Assembly: GCF_936943645.1 (NCBI RefSeq)
Contig: NZ_CAKZJO010000053.1
Location: 248,001-312,000, forward strand
Direction: 5' to 3'
Length of the DNA stretch: 64,000 bases
DNA from: an uncultured Bradyrhizobium sp.
GTDB taxonomy: Bacteria; Pseudomonadota; Alphaproteobacteria; Rhizobiales; Xanthobacteraceae
Each line of letters opens with the position of its first letter. Position 1 is the first letter of the stretch. Both the position numbers and the translations under genes were made by a program. Of the stretch, positions 35,617 through 45,470 are shown one piece after another. The notes below the pieces were generated by a model. That model did no database searches and was not told where the DNA came from. It worked only from the letters and a program-made list of their open reading frames with translations.

Positions 35617-36408
35617 ATGAAACTGCCACCCCTTCCGCGCAAGATCGCCTCACGCATCGTTCGCTCTGTTCCGCTTCTGCGGCGACAAATCCTCGTCTCG
35701 ACCGACTACCGAGTCCTCGGCGGCGCCGATGAAGCGCGCAGGCTTGCAGCGGCCGATTCAGGATGGCTGAGTGGCCGGACCGCCAGACGGCAGGACCGCG
35801 CATATCGTGCGCTGATCGCAGGCATGATGAGCGGAGAACCTCGGCTCGATCTCAGGATAGCAGCCGAAGCTGTGGTCGCCGCAGGTATCGACCGACCGCG
35901 CCTGATCGAGATCGGTTGCGGCAGCGGTTATTACTCCGAGGTTTTCGCACAGCTGGTACCACGTGGCGTTCAATACACCGGCATCGATTTCTCGCCGCCG
36001 ATGATCGCCCGCGCCTGTGAGCGCTATCCTGCCGCTCAGTTTGCCGTTGGCGACGCGACCGATCTGCAATACCCCGACAACAGCTTCGACATCGCCTTCA
36101 ACGGCGTATCGTTGATGCACATCATCGATTACGAAAAGGCGATCCGTGAAGCAGCGCGGGTCGCCACGCGATATTGCATTTTCCACAGCGCACCCGTCTT
36201 CGACGAGCATCATCGAACGACATTCCTTCAGAAATATGCCTATGGCGCGCCGGTCGTCGAGGTCGTGTTCGACAGGCAGGAGCTTCTGGCGATTTCGGAG
36301 AAGGCAGGATTGCGCCTCGTCAAGGCCTGGCAGAGCATTCCCTACGACGTCTCCGCGATCACCGGACATCGATCGCGGAGCGAGACTTTCCTGTTTTCCG
36401 TCACGTAG
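35617..36408 (+). CDS. Class I SAM-dependent methyltransferase
   Basis: 263 residues from the ATG at 35617; a TTG at 35503 in the same frame would overlap the rfbA promoter region. Motif I IEIGCGSGYYSEVFA near residue 110, motif II YTGIDFSPPMI, and FDIAFNGVSLMHI. It lies between the dTDP-sugar genes and next to the ketoisomerase/aminotransferase pair. O- or N-methylation of the dTDP-amino sugar or of the glycan is possible; the fold alone does not say which. It converges on the GT-A gene, three bases apart. Confidence 0.75.
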   Translation: MKLPPLPRKIASRIVRSVPLLRRQILVSTDYRVLGGADEARRLAAADSGWLSGRTARRQDRAYRALIAGMMSGEPRLDLRIAAEAVVAAGIDRPRLIEIGCGSGYYSEVFAQLVPRGVQYTGIDFSPPMIARACERYPAAQFAVGDATDLQYPDNSFDIAFNGVSLMHIIDYEKAIREAARVATRYCIFHSAPVFDEHHRTTFLQKYAYGAPVVEVVFDRQELLAISEKAGLRLVKAWQSIPYDVSAITGHRSRSETFLFSVT

Positions 36409-36411
36409 GCG

Positions 36412-37443
36412 TCAGTGCGCCCGACCGCGCCATACCAGGAAGGCGCGGCCGGTGACGATATCCAGGAGATGGATAGCGAACATGACCACGCTGCGCAGCT
36501 TTGCTCTCGCGCTCTCCTTCAGATCGGGAACAGCAAAGCGCTTCTGCGGCGCGGCCGTCGCGATCGGCAATATCGGCTCGATCTTCGCCTCGATTTCCAG
36601 CAATTCCTGAACATAGGGTTGATAGACGTGCCGGCGCACGCTCGCGGGAAAAGGCGTGCGATAATAGCGATGGCTGTTGAAGACAAACCAGCGTAATCCC
36701 TTTCTCAAGCCCTGGAAGTGGAAGAAGATCAGGGGCGTCGCGGAATCCAGCATGACTTTGCCGGCGGTGACGTCGATCATATAATTGCCGACGTTCCAAG
36801 GGGCGAGATTTGCGCCGACATTGTCGACGACCCTGACCCTGTTCGAGAGTCCCGGAAACGAGTCGAGATATCGTTGGTCGGCGAACCTTTCACCGTCGAC
36901 ATAGTCGTGACACCACTCGATGCATCGCGCGCGCCACCAGGCCGCGACCGCAAGTCCCGCCTCGTCGCGCCGGACGCCGACCCATCCGACGTTGTAGATC
37001 CCGAATTTCAGCAATCGCTTTTCCAGCTGGCGTGGATATCTGTGCGGAATGATCGCGACCGACGCATCCGGCAACTCGTCGTAGATGGCTTCCGGTGACT
37101 GGAAGAAATACAGATCACCGTCGAGATAGGTGATCCATTCGGTCTCTGTTTCGCGTGCAGCGACGAACAAGATCCAGGCCGGCGTGCAGGTGAAATAGTA
37201 CTCGACCGGCGTCCGGCTGGCGCGTGTCGCCGCCACCTCGGGCTCGGCGGCTTCGAATTCGGCCATTCGTATCGGAACGATATCCGGAAGAGCGAGCTCA
37301 CCGAGCACGTCGTAAGCCTCATCGCTGAGGCAAAGCACCCACAGGCGCGAGCCGGGAGCATGGCGCTGAAGGGACTGGTGCAAAGCCAATCCGCGCGACA
37401 GATAGTTGTGATCGAAGTAAGTGCAGTAGACGCGACCGGCCAT
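36412..37443 (-). CDS. GT-A fold glycosyltransferase
   Basis: 343 residues, with GAGGAAGAG before the ATG. RVYCTYFDHNYLSRGLALHQSL begins a nucleotide-diphospho-sugar fold, the DxD metal site is WITYLDGDLYFF near residue 130, and FGIYNVGWVGVRRDEAG with FADQRYLD follows, as in GT8-like enzymes. The C-terminal tail has one hydrophobic segment. Last gene of a minus-strand run (Wzx, aminotransferase, ketoisomerase, GT), so it probably transfers the dTDP-amino sugar. Confidence 0.7.
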   Translation of the reverse strand: MAGRVYCTYFDHNYLSRGLALHQSLQRHAPGSRLWVLCLSDEAYDVLGELALPDIVPIRMAEFEAAEPEVAATRASRTPVEYYFTCTPAWILFVAARETETEWITYLDGDLYFFQSPEAIYDELPDASVAIIPHRYPRQLEKRLLKFGIYNVGWVGVRRDEAGLAVAAWWRARCIEWCHDYVDGERFADQRYLDSFPGLSNRVRVVDNVGANLAPWNVGNYMIDVTAGKVMLDSATPLIFFHFQGLRKGLRWFVFNSHRYYRTPFPASVRRHVYQPYVQELLEIEAKIEPILPIATAAPQKRFAVPDLKESARAKLRSVVMFAIHLLDIVTGRAFLVWRGRAH

Positions 37444-37452
37444 AGCTCTTCC

Positions 37453-37938
37453 TCAGCGAGCTTCGGCTCGGACGGCGCTCCGGAACGCATCGTAGTCGCG
37501 AATATAGTCGTCGGGATCGTAGGCCTCGGACGCAAACACGAGCAAGGCGGCGTCCTTGCTGTAACTATGCTGGGTGCCCCAGATCATCGGCGGGAGGTAG
37601 AGACCGACGCTCGGATTTTCCAGGACGAACTCGCGGCGCGTCGCACCGTCATCGACCATGGCATTGCAGCGCCCCTGAACACAGATCAGGAACTGGTGGC
37701 ACCGCTTGTGGGCGTGTTCACCGCGTGAGACATCAGAGGGCACACCGAACACGATGAAGTATCGCTTGGGCTGGAACGGAAAGTTCGCCTGCCCCAGTTC
37801 ACCGACGGTCAGATCTCCACGCGCCTCCCTGATCCAGGGAAACCGGTAGATCTCGACACCCGGGAGATCCGTCGGCGAGACCTCCAGCGACTTGCTGCCG
37901 GGGCCCGCGTCTATCTTGATCGGCTGTTGCATCGACAT
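37453..37938 (-). CDS. FdtA/QdtA-type dTDP-4-keto-6-deoxyglucose 3,4-ketoisomerase
   Basis: 161 residues. Cupin of the WxcM-like group: FPFQPKRYFIVFGVPSDVSRGEHAHKRCHQFL (short motifs RGEHAHK and CHQF are the active-site histidines), VDDGATRREFVLENP, LYLPPMIWGTQHSY, LVFASEAYDPDDYIRDY. These enzymes isomerise the 4-keto sugar to the 3-keto sugar for amination at C3. FdtA and QdtA differ in the stereochemistry at C4 and cannot be separated here. Nine bases ahead of the glycosyltransferase gene. Confidence 0.85.
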   Translation of the reverse strand: MSMQQPIKIDAGPGSKSLEVSPTDLPGVEIYRFPWIREARGDLTVGELGQANFPFQPKRYFIVFGVPSDVSRGEHAHKRCHQFLICVQGRCNAMVDDGATRREFVLENPSVGLYLPPMIWGTQHSYSKDAALLVFASEAYDPDDYIRDYDAFRSAVRAEAR

Positions 37939-38020
37939 GCCTGATCCCAGTCAAAGCCGGCGCGCGCGCAGCCGGAATGAAAGAATTGGCGCCTTCCCGA
38001 CCTGGCCTGCAAGCATGGGC

Positions 38021-39115
38021 TCACCAGCCGTTTGCCGCGGAGATCACCCGACGGATTTCCGTTTCGTCCATGCCGTTGAAACAGGGAATCGTCACGATTT
38101 CCCCGGCCAGCGCCTCGGTCTCGATCAGCTCTGCAGCAATCCGTCCCTCGTAGGCCGGCTGCTGATGATCCGGAATCGGATAATGAATGTCGGTGGCGAT
38201 GCCGTTCAGGTCGAGGTGACGACGAAAGCGCTCGCGATCCTCGCAACGCACCACAAAGAGGTGGGCGACGTGGTCGGCTCCTATCGGCTTGAGGCGCCTG
38301 ATGCCGGAATGTCTGATTTCGTCGACATAGCGGCGGGCAATGCTGCGCCGCTCTTCGTTCCAGGCGTCGAGATGAGGCAGCTTTGCCGAGAGCAGCGCAG
38401 CCTGCATCTCGTCAAGCCGGCTATTTCGTCCCCCCGCGCGGCTGACGCGATACTTCTGATCCCAACCATATTGGCGCAGCTCGCGCAGCCGAGCAGCAAA
38501 CGCCGGATCATCCGTGGTGATCGCCCCGGCATCGCCGAGAGCGCCGAGATTCTTGGTGGGATAGAAGCTGAAGCAGCCTGCCTTGCCGAAACTGCCGGCC
38601 ACTTTGCCGTTGCGGCGGGCACCGTGCGCCTGGGCGCAATCTTCAATCACGACAAAGCCCTTCGTGCCACAGTACGACACGATGGCCTCGATCTCGGCAA
38701 GCTGGCCGTACAGATGCGTCACCACCACGGCGGCAACGGGCCGACTCTCGAGAGCCCGCCGCAGCGATGCGAGCGCCATGAGCTGAGTTGCTGGATCGAC
38801 GTCGACATACAGCGGCTCGGCTCCGATCGCCTGGATCGCCGTGCTGCTGTAGAAACCCGCATTTGCGACCGTAGCGACCGCGTCACCCGCCTTCACGCCG
38901 GCCGCGCGCAACGCAAGCTCGATCGCATCGGTCCCATTGGCGACCCCGATGGCGTGTCGCACGGAACAATAAGCGGCGAAGCCTGCCTCGAAACGCGCGC
39001 CCTCCTCCCCCTGGATGAACCAGCCACGGTCGATCACCCGGCTGGCGGACGCGACGAGATCATCCCGGATCGAGTTATTCTGCCGAAGAAGGTCGTTCAG
39101 CGGAACGCGCTGCAT
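38021..39115 (-). CDS. FdtB/QdtB-type 3-aminotransferase (DegT family)
   Basis: 364 residues. PLP enzyme with K188 in FYPTKNLGALGD and D159 in VIEDCAQAHGA, the SF sequence FSFYPTKNLGA typical of sugar C3 aminotransferases. Acting after the ketoisomerase, it would make dTDP-3-amino-3,6-dideoxyhexose (Fuc3N or Qui3N). No FdtC/QdtC acetyltransferase is seen nearby. 82 bases upstream of the ketoisomerase gene on the same strand. Confidence 0.85.
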   Translation of the reverse strand: MQRVPLNDLLRQNNSIRDDLVASASRVIDRGWFIQGEEGARFEAGFAAYCSVRHAIGVANGTDAIELALRAAGVKAGDAVATVANAGFYSSTAIQAIGAEPLYVDVDPATQLMALASLRRALESRPVAAVVVTHLYGQLAEIEAIVSYCGTKGFVVIEDCAQAHGARRNGKVAGSFGKAGCFSFYPTKNLGALGDAGAITTDDPAFAARLRELRQYGWDQKYRVSRAGGRNSRLDEMQAALLSAKLPHLDAWNEERRSIARRYVDEIRHSGIRRLKPIGADHVAHLFVVRCEDRERFRRHLDLNGIATDIHYPIPDHQQPAYEGRIAAELIETEALAGEIVTIPCFNGMDETEIRRVISAANGW

Positions 39116-39255
39116 GATCGTTTCGTGGGGGTGGCGCGTGACATGGGCTAAGCAATGCCACTCTATTGGCCTCTAGGCAAGGCTGCCGAGCGCAGCCGTT
39201 CGCGGCGAAAAAGCGGGCCGCTGGCATGTGATCCGCCTTCGCGCTCCCTCGCTCT

Positions 39256-40836
39256 CTAACACGGAATCAAGCCGAGAAGGCGCTGCCGCCAGCGCCCGTT
39301 CAGAAGCGGACTGGCAGCGCAGGCCATCACGGCCAGCCAGATCGCGCATTCCACGACGAAGTGCACGAGACCGCTCCCCGGCACCAGCGCGGTGATCGCC
39401 TGCCCGATCAACCAGCCCGACGCAACGATGCCGACACCCATCAGGATCAGCAAGGCGATGTGCCTGAAGGGATGATGCAGGGTCTGGCGCATGACCATCA
39501 GCGCGAGCAATCCGAACTGGATCAGGATGTCGCTGGCCACGACGGCGAGCGCGGCGCCCAGTGGCCCCTGCCGCGGAATCAGGACGAGGGACAGCACCAG
39601 GAACACCACGAGCTGGAGGCCCTTGGTTCGGATCAGCAGGTCGCCACGATTGCTGTAATTGGCGAAGACCAGAGCCAGCAGCGATGGCGCGACGGCGGCC
39701 GAGCCGAGCAGCAGCGTCACCGTGAGCGGCGCGTCATAGGGAATGCTGTCATGGGTCCACAAGGCGAAGAAGTCCGGCCAGAACGGCAGCAGGCCGGCGA
39801 CGATCAGGCAGGCAAGGCCGGTCACGAACACCGAGCCATGGGCGTAGAGCCGGCGCAGCCGGTCCTTGTCGCCGATCGCGTTATCGTGGCCGAGCTCGGC
39901 CGCGAGCGGCAGCGTCACCTGGAGGCACAGGCCGCGCACCAGGCTCGCGATCACGCGCGTCAGACCCCATTGCGCCACCGCGACGCGGTTCGTGACCAGC
40001 GCGGAGACGAGCAGCACCGGGACGTTGACGAGCGCCAGCTCGGTGATGTTGGCGACCGCAAAGGGCAGCGCGCGGCCGAACTGCCCGAGGCTCCAGCGGA
40101 GCGAAGGTGATGGCAATGGCGGCTTGCCGGCCCGGCGCAGGAACGGAAACAGCCGCGGCGCGTCGAAGGCCGCGAGCAGGATCGCGAACAGCAACTGCAT
40201 CGACACGAAGGCGATCGCGACCGCAAGCAGGCTGCCGAACACTGCGAGTGCCGCGAGCTGGGCGACCTGGCCGAGCAGCAGCGCCGCGTTTTGCAGCCAG
40301 ACCGTCCGGCCATATCGGCCGCGGACCCGATAGAGGCCTGAGACCAGATTGGCGGGCACGGTGAGAAGCATGCCCAGGATCATCACGAGCATCGCGGCAT
40401 CGAATGTCGGCGTGTCGTGAAAGCCGAGCACGGCTGAAGGCGGCGCAAGAAACACCGCCGCGCACAACAGGACACCGAGCACCGCGACGATGCCGAGATA
40501 GATCCGCAGCAAAGCCGAATAGAACGTCGCCGTGCGCCCGTCGCAATCGGCGCAAGCCTTGAATGCGAGAAAGCGGTTGATCGCGCGCAGCTGCAGTCCG
40601 GCATCCGCGACGACGACGAGGCTTCCCGCCGCGTAGATCGCAAGCCAGGCGGCGAGCGTGTCGCCGCTCCAGACATGCAGAAAGGCGGGGATGAGCAGCA
40701 ATTGCTGCGACAGCCCGAGCGCCATCTGGACCAGGTTGGCCGACCAGCCCTGCAACAGACGGCGTGCACGACTGACGCCACCAGGCCCGCTCACGCCGCC
40801 AGCCGTGCCGGGCACGTCGATTTGCTCGTCGGTCAA
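39256..40836 (-). CDS. Wzx-type flippase (second of two)
   Basis: 526 residues, about 14 hydrophobic spans after a 25-residue polar N-terminus. MOP-superfamily oligosaccharide transporter: WSANLVQMALGLSQQLLLIPAFLHVW, SLVVVADAGLQLRAINRFLAFK and the mid-protein ALPFAVANITELALVNVPVLL. Different in sequence from the flippase at 14402, so it is not a duplicate. It would export the unit built with the dTDP-amino sugar. 140 bases before the aminotransferase, 48 bases after the GspC-like gene on the same strand. Confidence 0.8.
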   Translation of the reverse strand: MTDEQIDVPGTAGGVSGPGGVSRARRLLQGWSANLVQMALGLSQQLLLIPAFLHVWSGDTLAAWLAIYAAGSLVVVADAGLQLRAINRFLAFKACADCDGRTATFYSALLRIYLGIVAVLGVLLCAAVFLAPPSAVLGFHDTPTFDAAMLVMILGMLLTVPANLVSGLYRVRGRYGRTVWLQNAALLLGQVAQLAALAVFGSLLAVAIAFVSMQLLFAILLAAFDAPRLFPFLRRAGKPPLPSPSLRWSLGQFGRALPFAVANITELALVNVPVLLVSALVTNRVAVAQWGLTRVIASLVRGLCLQVTLPLAAELGHDNAIGDKDRLRRLYAHGSVFVTGLACLIVAGLLPFWPDFFALWTHDSIPYDAPLTVTLLLGSAAVAPSLLALVFANYSNRGDLLIRTKGLQLVVFLVLSLVLIPRQGPLGAALAVVASDILIQFGLLALMVMRQTLHHPFRHIALLILMGVGIVASGWLIGQAITALVPGSGLVHFVVECAIWLAVMACAASPLLNGRWRQRLLGLIPC

Positions 40837-40884
40837 GCCGGCGTCCTTCCCGTCAAGCCATCGGCCCGGCGCGCCCGCCAGCGC

Positions 40885-41565
40885 TCAGAGCCCATCCGAC
40901 TCGCCGTTCTTCGGCGTCGAACGCGGCACGAAAGGGGCGAAGGACGGATCGGACGGGCCCGGCATCGTCAGCTTGCCCCCGGCCTCCGCGGACGGCGGCG
41001 GGGGAGCGGCGGCTTCCAGCCGCTGGAGTGCCAGCACCTCGCTGCGCTCGCCCTGCTTGAACGTCACCTCACGCGGCTGCACCGAGGTCAGCGACCAGCC
41101 GCCGAGCGATTCGCCCTGCCGCAGACGCACGACCTTCTGGTCGAGGCGGTTGACGAGAATTGCGATCGCATCGCCCTCACCCACCACGGCCCCGACCAGC
41201 AGCAAGGGCGGCGGTGCCTCGACCGGCTTCGGCGCCGGCGCGGGGGTTTCCTCGACCGGCGCGGCGGCGATTGCGCGCGGCGGTGGCCGGCGCATCGCCG
41301 AGAAGATCGGGCGCTCCTGGGTGGCGGACAGCGCCGAAAGCGGCACCGACCACAGCGGATTGCCGCGAGGAACGGGCCTGCTCGGCGACCATTGCGCAGG
41401 CTGCGCAATCGGTCTGATCTTTCCGACGTCGATACTTCCGGCAGGATTGCCTGCGGTGTCGTCCGGCAGGACGTCCAGCCGCGAGGAGGTGGCCGCCATG
41501 GCTCCGGCGGCGCCCAGAGCCGCACACAGCATGGCCAATCCTGTCGGCCTCAGCCACCCGGACAT
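40885..41565 (-). CDS. T2SS GspC/GspN-like periplasmic protein
   Basis: 226 residues from the ATG at 41565 (AGGGGA six bases before); the very long upstream frame is spurious. Signal peptide or anchor at 1-24 (SGWLRPTGLAMLCAALGAAGAMA). Then a Pro/Ala-rich region containing ERPIFSAMRRPPPRA, the homology-region motif of GspC/GspN-type proteins, LLLVGAVVGEGDAIAILVNRLDQKVVRLRQGESLGGWSL (a GspC HR-type strand set) and a Pro-rich tail. It would link the secretin to the inner membrane platform. It is separated from the other gsp genes by the autotransporter. Confidence 0.65.
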   Translation of the reverse strand: MSGWLRPTGLAMLCAALGAAGAMAATSSRLDVLPDDTAGNPAGSIDVGKIRPIAQPAQWSPSRPVPRGNPLWSVPLSALSATQERPIFSAMRRPPPRAIAAAPVEETPAPAPKPVEAPPPLLLVGAVVGEGDAIAILVNRLDQKVVRLRQGESLGGWSLTSVQPREVTFKQGERSEVLALQRLEAAAPPPPSAEAGGKLTMPGPSDPSFAPFVPRSTPKNGESDGL

Positions 41566-41910
41566 CGATATTCCCCTGCGGCCACAGGCCGCGCCCCGCC
41601 GACGGCGAAGCATCCGAGCCAAACTAATTCCGATCCAGAACCTCATCAACACCTCATCAACCCACGCAGCCCCATTCGCCCCACCCCACACCCGCCGTCC
41701 CGTCCTGCACCCGTTGCAGTGCATGAAATTGTTGCCAGACAGCCACGATAGCTGAAAATACAAGCGGAGCAGGCTGGAAACCGGCGCAAATGGATATCCG
41801 TTCATTGCCGGGCGTTGCGGCGCCATGACAACATGGCACGGGCGCCGGGCATCAGCACGCGCCCCGGTTGCATGCCCGAAACGATTTTTTTGGTGATTTG
41901 AGACGATCGG
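41566..41910. other. Divergent intergenic region
   Basis: 345 bases between the GspC-like gene and the autotransporter, which point away from each other. It should carry both promoters. I see a Pro-rich shadow frame but no supported gene, and no strong -35/-10 pair; the GAGACGAT just before 41911 may be the ribosome-binding site of the autotransporter. Confidence 0.4.
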
Positions 41911-44900
41911 ATGGCCGGACCGACAAAGGCAGGTGGGCGGATCGGATACGGGCTGCGCTCCATCGGACGCGGGTCGCTGGCGACGCTCCTCGCCACCACT
42001 GCGCTCGGCGTCGTCGCCGCGCATGCCGTCGACGGCACGTGGGCCGGCGGTTCCTCGGACTGGACGGACCCGACCAACTGGACATCCAACCCGAGCGTGC
42101 CCGACGGCACCGCGATCTTCAGCACCATCGGAAGCACGGCGGTCGACAACAACAACGGCGTCGTCACCATCGGCACGATCCAGTTCGCGGGCACCTCGCA
42201 GGCCTACACGTTCACGATCGGCAACCCGTTCATCGTCAATGCCACGGGCATCGTCAACGGCGATACGGTGAATACCCAGACCTTCCAGGTCACCTCCGGC
42301 AACAACCTGGTGTTCCAGAACAACAGCACCGCGAGCGGCGGCGCCGGGGCCGTGACGATCACGAACGATGCCGGCGGCAACGTCAACTTCATCCAGAACA
42401 GCACGGCGGGGACGGCAAGTCTCCTCAACAGCGGCTTCGTCACCTTCGAGGATTCGGCTTCTGCCGGTAACGCGCAGATCACCAACAACGCCACCGGCCA
42501 GATCGATTTCTTCACCAGCGCCTCGGCCGGCACGGCGACGATCAACAACGGCGCAGGCGGCGTAGTGAACTTCCACAACAACACCACCGCCGGCACCTCG
42601 ACCATCACCAATGACGGCACGGTGAATTTCGACGGCTCCGCCACCGGCGGCAGCGCCAAGTTCATCACCAATGCCGGCGGCACCGTCGATATGTCCGGCC
42701 TCACCAGCGGCGGAATGACGGCCGGTTCGATCGAAGGCGCCGGCAATTACGTGCTCGGCGCCAACACGCTCACCACCGGCAGCCTCAACAGCTCGACCCA
42801 GGTCGACGGCGTGATTTCCGGCGCCGGCGGCGGGCTGACCAAGGTCGGCACGGGCACGCTCACGCTGACCGGCATCAACACCTACACCGGCGCGACGACA
42901 ATCTCGGCCGGAACACTGGCATTGTCGGGCTTCGGCAGCATCTCGTCATCCAGCGTCGTCACGGTCGACGCGACGTTCGACATCTCCGGCGTAACGCCAC
43001 TGTCATTCAACGCCATCACGACACTGGCCGGCAGCTCTTCCGGCGTCGTCAATTTGGGTGGCATCAGGCTCGTGATGACCAATGCCTCGACCGAATTCGC
43101 GGGCGTGATCCAGGGCACGGGCGGGATCGAGGTCTTCGGCGGTACACAGACGCTGTCCGGCGTGAACACTTATTCGAACGCCACCCAGATCGATGCCGGC
43201 GCCACATTGGCACTGAAGGGGGCCGGCTCGATTGCAAGTTCGGCGTTCGTCTCGTTCAGCGCGCCGAATGCCACGTTCGACATCTCGCAGACGACCTCCG
43301 GCACATCGGTTCGCGGTCTGGGTTCGCCGGGCGGCAGCGGCATCGTCGCACTCGGATCGAAGACGCTGACGATCACGTCCGGCAGCGTCTTCGGCGGCGT
43401 GATCCAGGACGGCGGCATTGCCGGGGGCAGCGGCGGCAGCGTCATCATCGGCGCCAGCGCCGTTCAGACGCTTGGAGGCGTCAACACCTATACCGGAACG
43501 ACCACCATCCAGGCCCTGGGTGAGCTCGACCTCGTCAACGCCGGCGGCACCGACGGCAGCATCGCGACATCAAGCAACGTCGTTGCCAATGGCACGTTCG
43601 ACATCACGGCGCTCAACGCCGGCACCTCGATCAAGTCGCTGTCGGGGTCCGGCAATGTCAACCTCGGCGCCAACACGCTGACGATCACGAACGGCAACGG
43701 CACATTCGCGGGCGTCATCGACGATGCCGGCGCCGGCGGCGGCCTCACCATGACCGGCGGCACGCAGACGCTGACCGGCGTCAACACTTATGCCGGCGCC
43801 ACAACGGTCAATGGCGGCACGCTGGTGGTGGATGGTTCGCTCCTGAATAGTCCAGTCACCGTCAATTTCGGCGGCACGCTCGGAGGTATCGGCGCGGTCG
43901 CCGGCATCGACGTGAACGGCGGCACGCTTGCCCCGGGCAATGCGGCAAACCCGTACGGCACGCTCAGCGTCGCCGGAAACGTCACCTTCACCGCCGCGTC
44001 GACCTATCTGGTCCAGGTCTCCTCGACCAGTGCCAGCCTGACCCAGGCCAACGGCACCGGCGACCTCGGCGGCGCGACGGTGCGCGCGAATTTCGGCACC
44101 GGCACACTGAAAAAGCAGTACGCGATCTTCTACGCCGCGGGCGGCCTCGTCGGCACCACCTTCAATCCGACCGTCGTCTCCAACATGCCGACGGTCAATG
44201 CGACGCTGAGCTACGACGCCCTGACCGCGTACCTCAACATCGGCCTCGATTTCACACCGGCGGGCGGCCTCAACGTCAACCAGCAGAACGTCGCAAACAC
44301 GCTGTCCAACTTCTTCAACACCACCGGCGGCATTCCCGCCGCTTTTGCCGCGCTGACGCCGTCAGGACTGACCACCGCCTCGGGTGAGCCCGGCACCGGC
44401 ATCATCCAGTCGGCGATCAATGCCGACGGCCAGTTCCTGAATCTGATGCTCGACCCGACCGTCGTCGGACGCAGCGGCGGATTCGCCAAGGCGGGCAGCG
44501 TGGCTCAATTCGCCGAAAGCGACGACGCAGCCGCCTATGCCTCGATGCGGCCGGCCACCGCACGCGAGCGCGAGGCCTATGCGATGGCGACCAAGGCGCC
44601 GTTGCTCTCCTCGCAGCCGAGCAGCCGCTGGAGCGTCTGGGCGGCAGGCTATGGCGGTTCGGCCCAGATCGGCGGCAACGCGCAGGTCGGCTCGCAGGAT
44701 CTGACCGCGCGGACCTGGGGCGGCGCGGCCGGTGCCGATTACCGGCTCTCGGTGGACACGCTGGTTGGCTTTGCACTCGGCGGCGGCGGCCTGAACTACT
44801 CGCTCGCCAATGCGATGGGGTCAGGTTCGGCCGATTTGTTCCAGGCCGGCGTCTACGGCCGGCACAATTTCGGACCGGCCTATATCTCGGCTGCGCTCGC

Positions 44901-45465
44901 CTATGGCTGGCACGACGTCACCACCAACCGCACCGTGGCGCTCGCCGGGGTTGACCAGCTCCAGGGCCGCTTCAAGGCCGACACGTTCTCGGCCCGCTTC
45001 GAGGGCGGCTATCGCTTCACGACGCCGCTGATCGGCATCACGCCCTACGCCGCGGCGCAAGTGACGAACTTCAACCTCCCGAACTACTCGGAAGCCAGCC
45101 TCAATGGCGGCGGCCTGTTCGCCCTGAACTACGCCTCGCAATCGTTGACCGATACCCGATCCGAGCTCGGCCTGCGCACCGACAAGTCCTATGCCATGCA
45201 GAACGGCGTGCTGACGCTGCGCGGCCGCGCCGCCTGGGCGCACGACTACAATCCGAACCGCGCCGTCACCGCGCTGTTCCAGACCTTGCCGGGCACCAGC
45301 TTCGTCGTGAACGGCGCCAGGGTCGATGCCGATTCCGCGCTCGTCAGCGGCAGCGCCGAAATGAAATGGCTGAGCGGCTTCTCGATCGCCGCCACCTTCG
45401 ACGGCGAATTCTCCGGCAACGTCACCAGCTATGCCGGCAGGGGCGTGTTCAAGTATTCGTGGTGA
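41911..45465 (+). CDS. Autotransporter with PATR-repeat passenger (type Va)
   Basis: 1184 residues. A long signal peptide of about 42 residues (GRGSLATLLATTALGVVAAHA). The passenger is Thr/Gly/Asn-rich beta-helix with four autotransporter-associated strand repeats at about 309-338, 405-435, 511-540 and 612-642 (pattern TLTGINTYTGATTI...GTL). A Glu/Asp-poor linker leads to the beta-barrel from about residue 904 (SSRWSVWAAGYGG), ending in FKYSW, the aromatic C-terminus that BamA recognises. No protease triad is evident, so the passenger is probably an adhesin or aggregation factor. It breaks up the T2SS locus. Confidence 0.9.
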   Translation: MAGPTKAGGRIGYGLRSIGRGSLATLLATTALGVVAAHAVDGTWAGGSSDWTDPTNWTSNPSVPDGTAIFSTIGSTAVDNNNGVVTIGTIQFAGTSQAYTFTIGNPFIVNATGIVNGDTVNTQTFQVTSGNNLVFQNNSTASGGAGAVTITNDAGGNVNFIQNSTAGTASLLNSGFVTFEDSASAGNAQITNNATGQIDFFTSASAGTATINNGAGGVVNFHNNTTAGTSTITNDGTVNFDGSATGGSAKFITNAGGTVDMSGLTSGGMTAGSIEGAGNYVLGANTLTTGSLNSSTQVDGVISGAGGGLTKVGTGTLTLTGINTYTGATTISAGTLALSGFGSISSSSVVTVDATFDISGVTPLSFNAITTLAGSSSGVVNLGGIRLVMTNASTEFAGVIQGTGGIEVFGGTQTLSGVNTYSNATQIDAGATLALKGAGSIASSAFVSFSAPNATFDISQTTSGTSVRGLGSPGGSGIVALGSKTLTITSGSVFGGVIQDGGIAGGSGGSVIIGASAVQTLGGVNTYTGTTTIQALGELDLVNAGGTDGSIATSSNVVANGTFDITALNAGTSIKSLSGSGNVNLGANTLTITNGNGTFAGVIDDAGAGGGLTMTGGTQTLTGVNTYAGATTVNGGTLVVDGSLLNSPVTVNFGGTLGGIGAVAGIDVNGGTLAPGNAANPYGTLSVAGNVTFTAASTYLVQVSSTSASLTQANGTGDLGGATVRANFGTGTLKKQYAIFYAAGGLVGTTFNPTVVSNMPTVNATLSYDALTAYLNIGLDFTPAGGLNVNQQNVANTLSNFFNTTGGIPAAFAALTPSGLTTASGEPGTGIIQSAINADGQFLNLMLDPTVVGRSGGFAKAGSVAQFAESDDAAAYASMRPATAREREAYAMATKAPLLSSQPSSRWSVWAAGYGGSAQIGGNAQVGSQDLTARTWGGAAGADYRLSVDTLVGFALGGGGLNYSLANAMGSGSADLFQAGVYGRHNFGPAYISAALAYGWHDVTTNRTVALAGVDQLQGRFKADTFSARFEGGYRFTTPLIGITPYAAAQVTNFNLPNYSEASLNGGGLFALNYASQSLTDTRSELGLRTDKSYAMQNGVLTLRGRAAWAHDYNPNRAVTALFQTLPGTSFVVNGARVDADSALVSGSAEMKWLSGFSIAATFDGEFSGNVTSYAGRGVFKYSW

Positions 45466-45470
45466 GTTGA

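Noticed and set aside
41600..42576. Extension of the GspC-like frame upstream into the autotransporter gene
   Set aside because: The frame continues by chance; the ribosome-binding site and signal peptide place the start at 41565.
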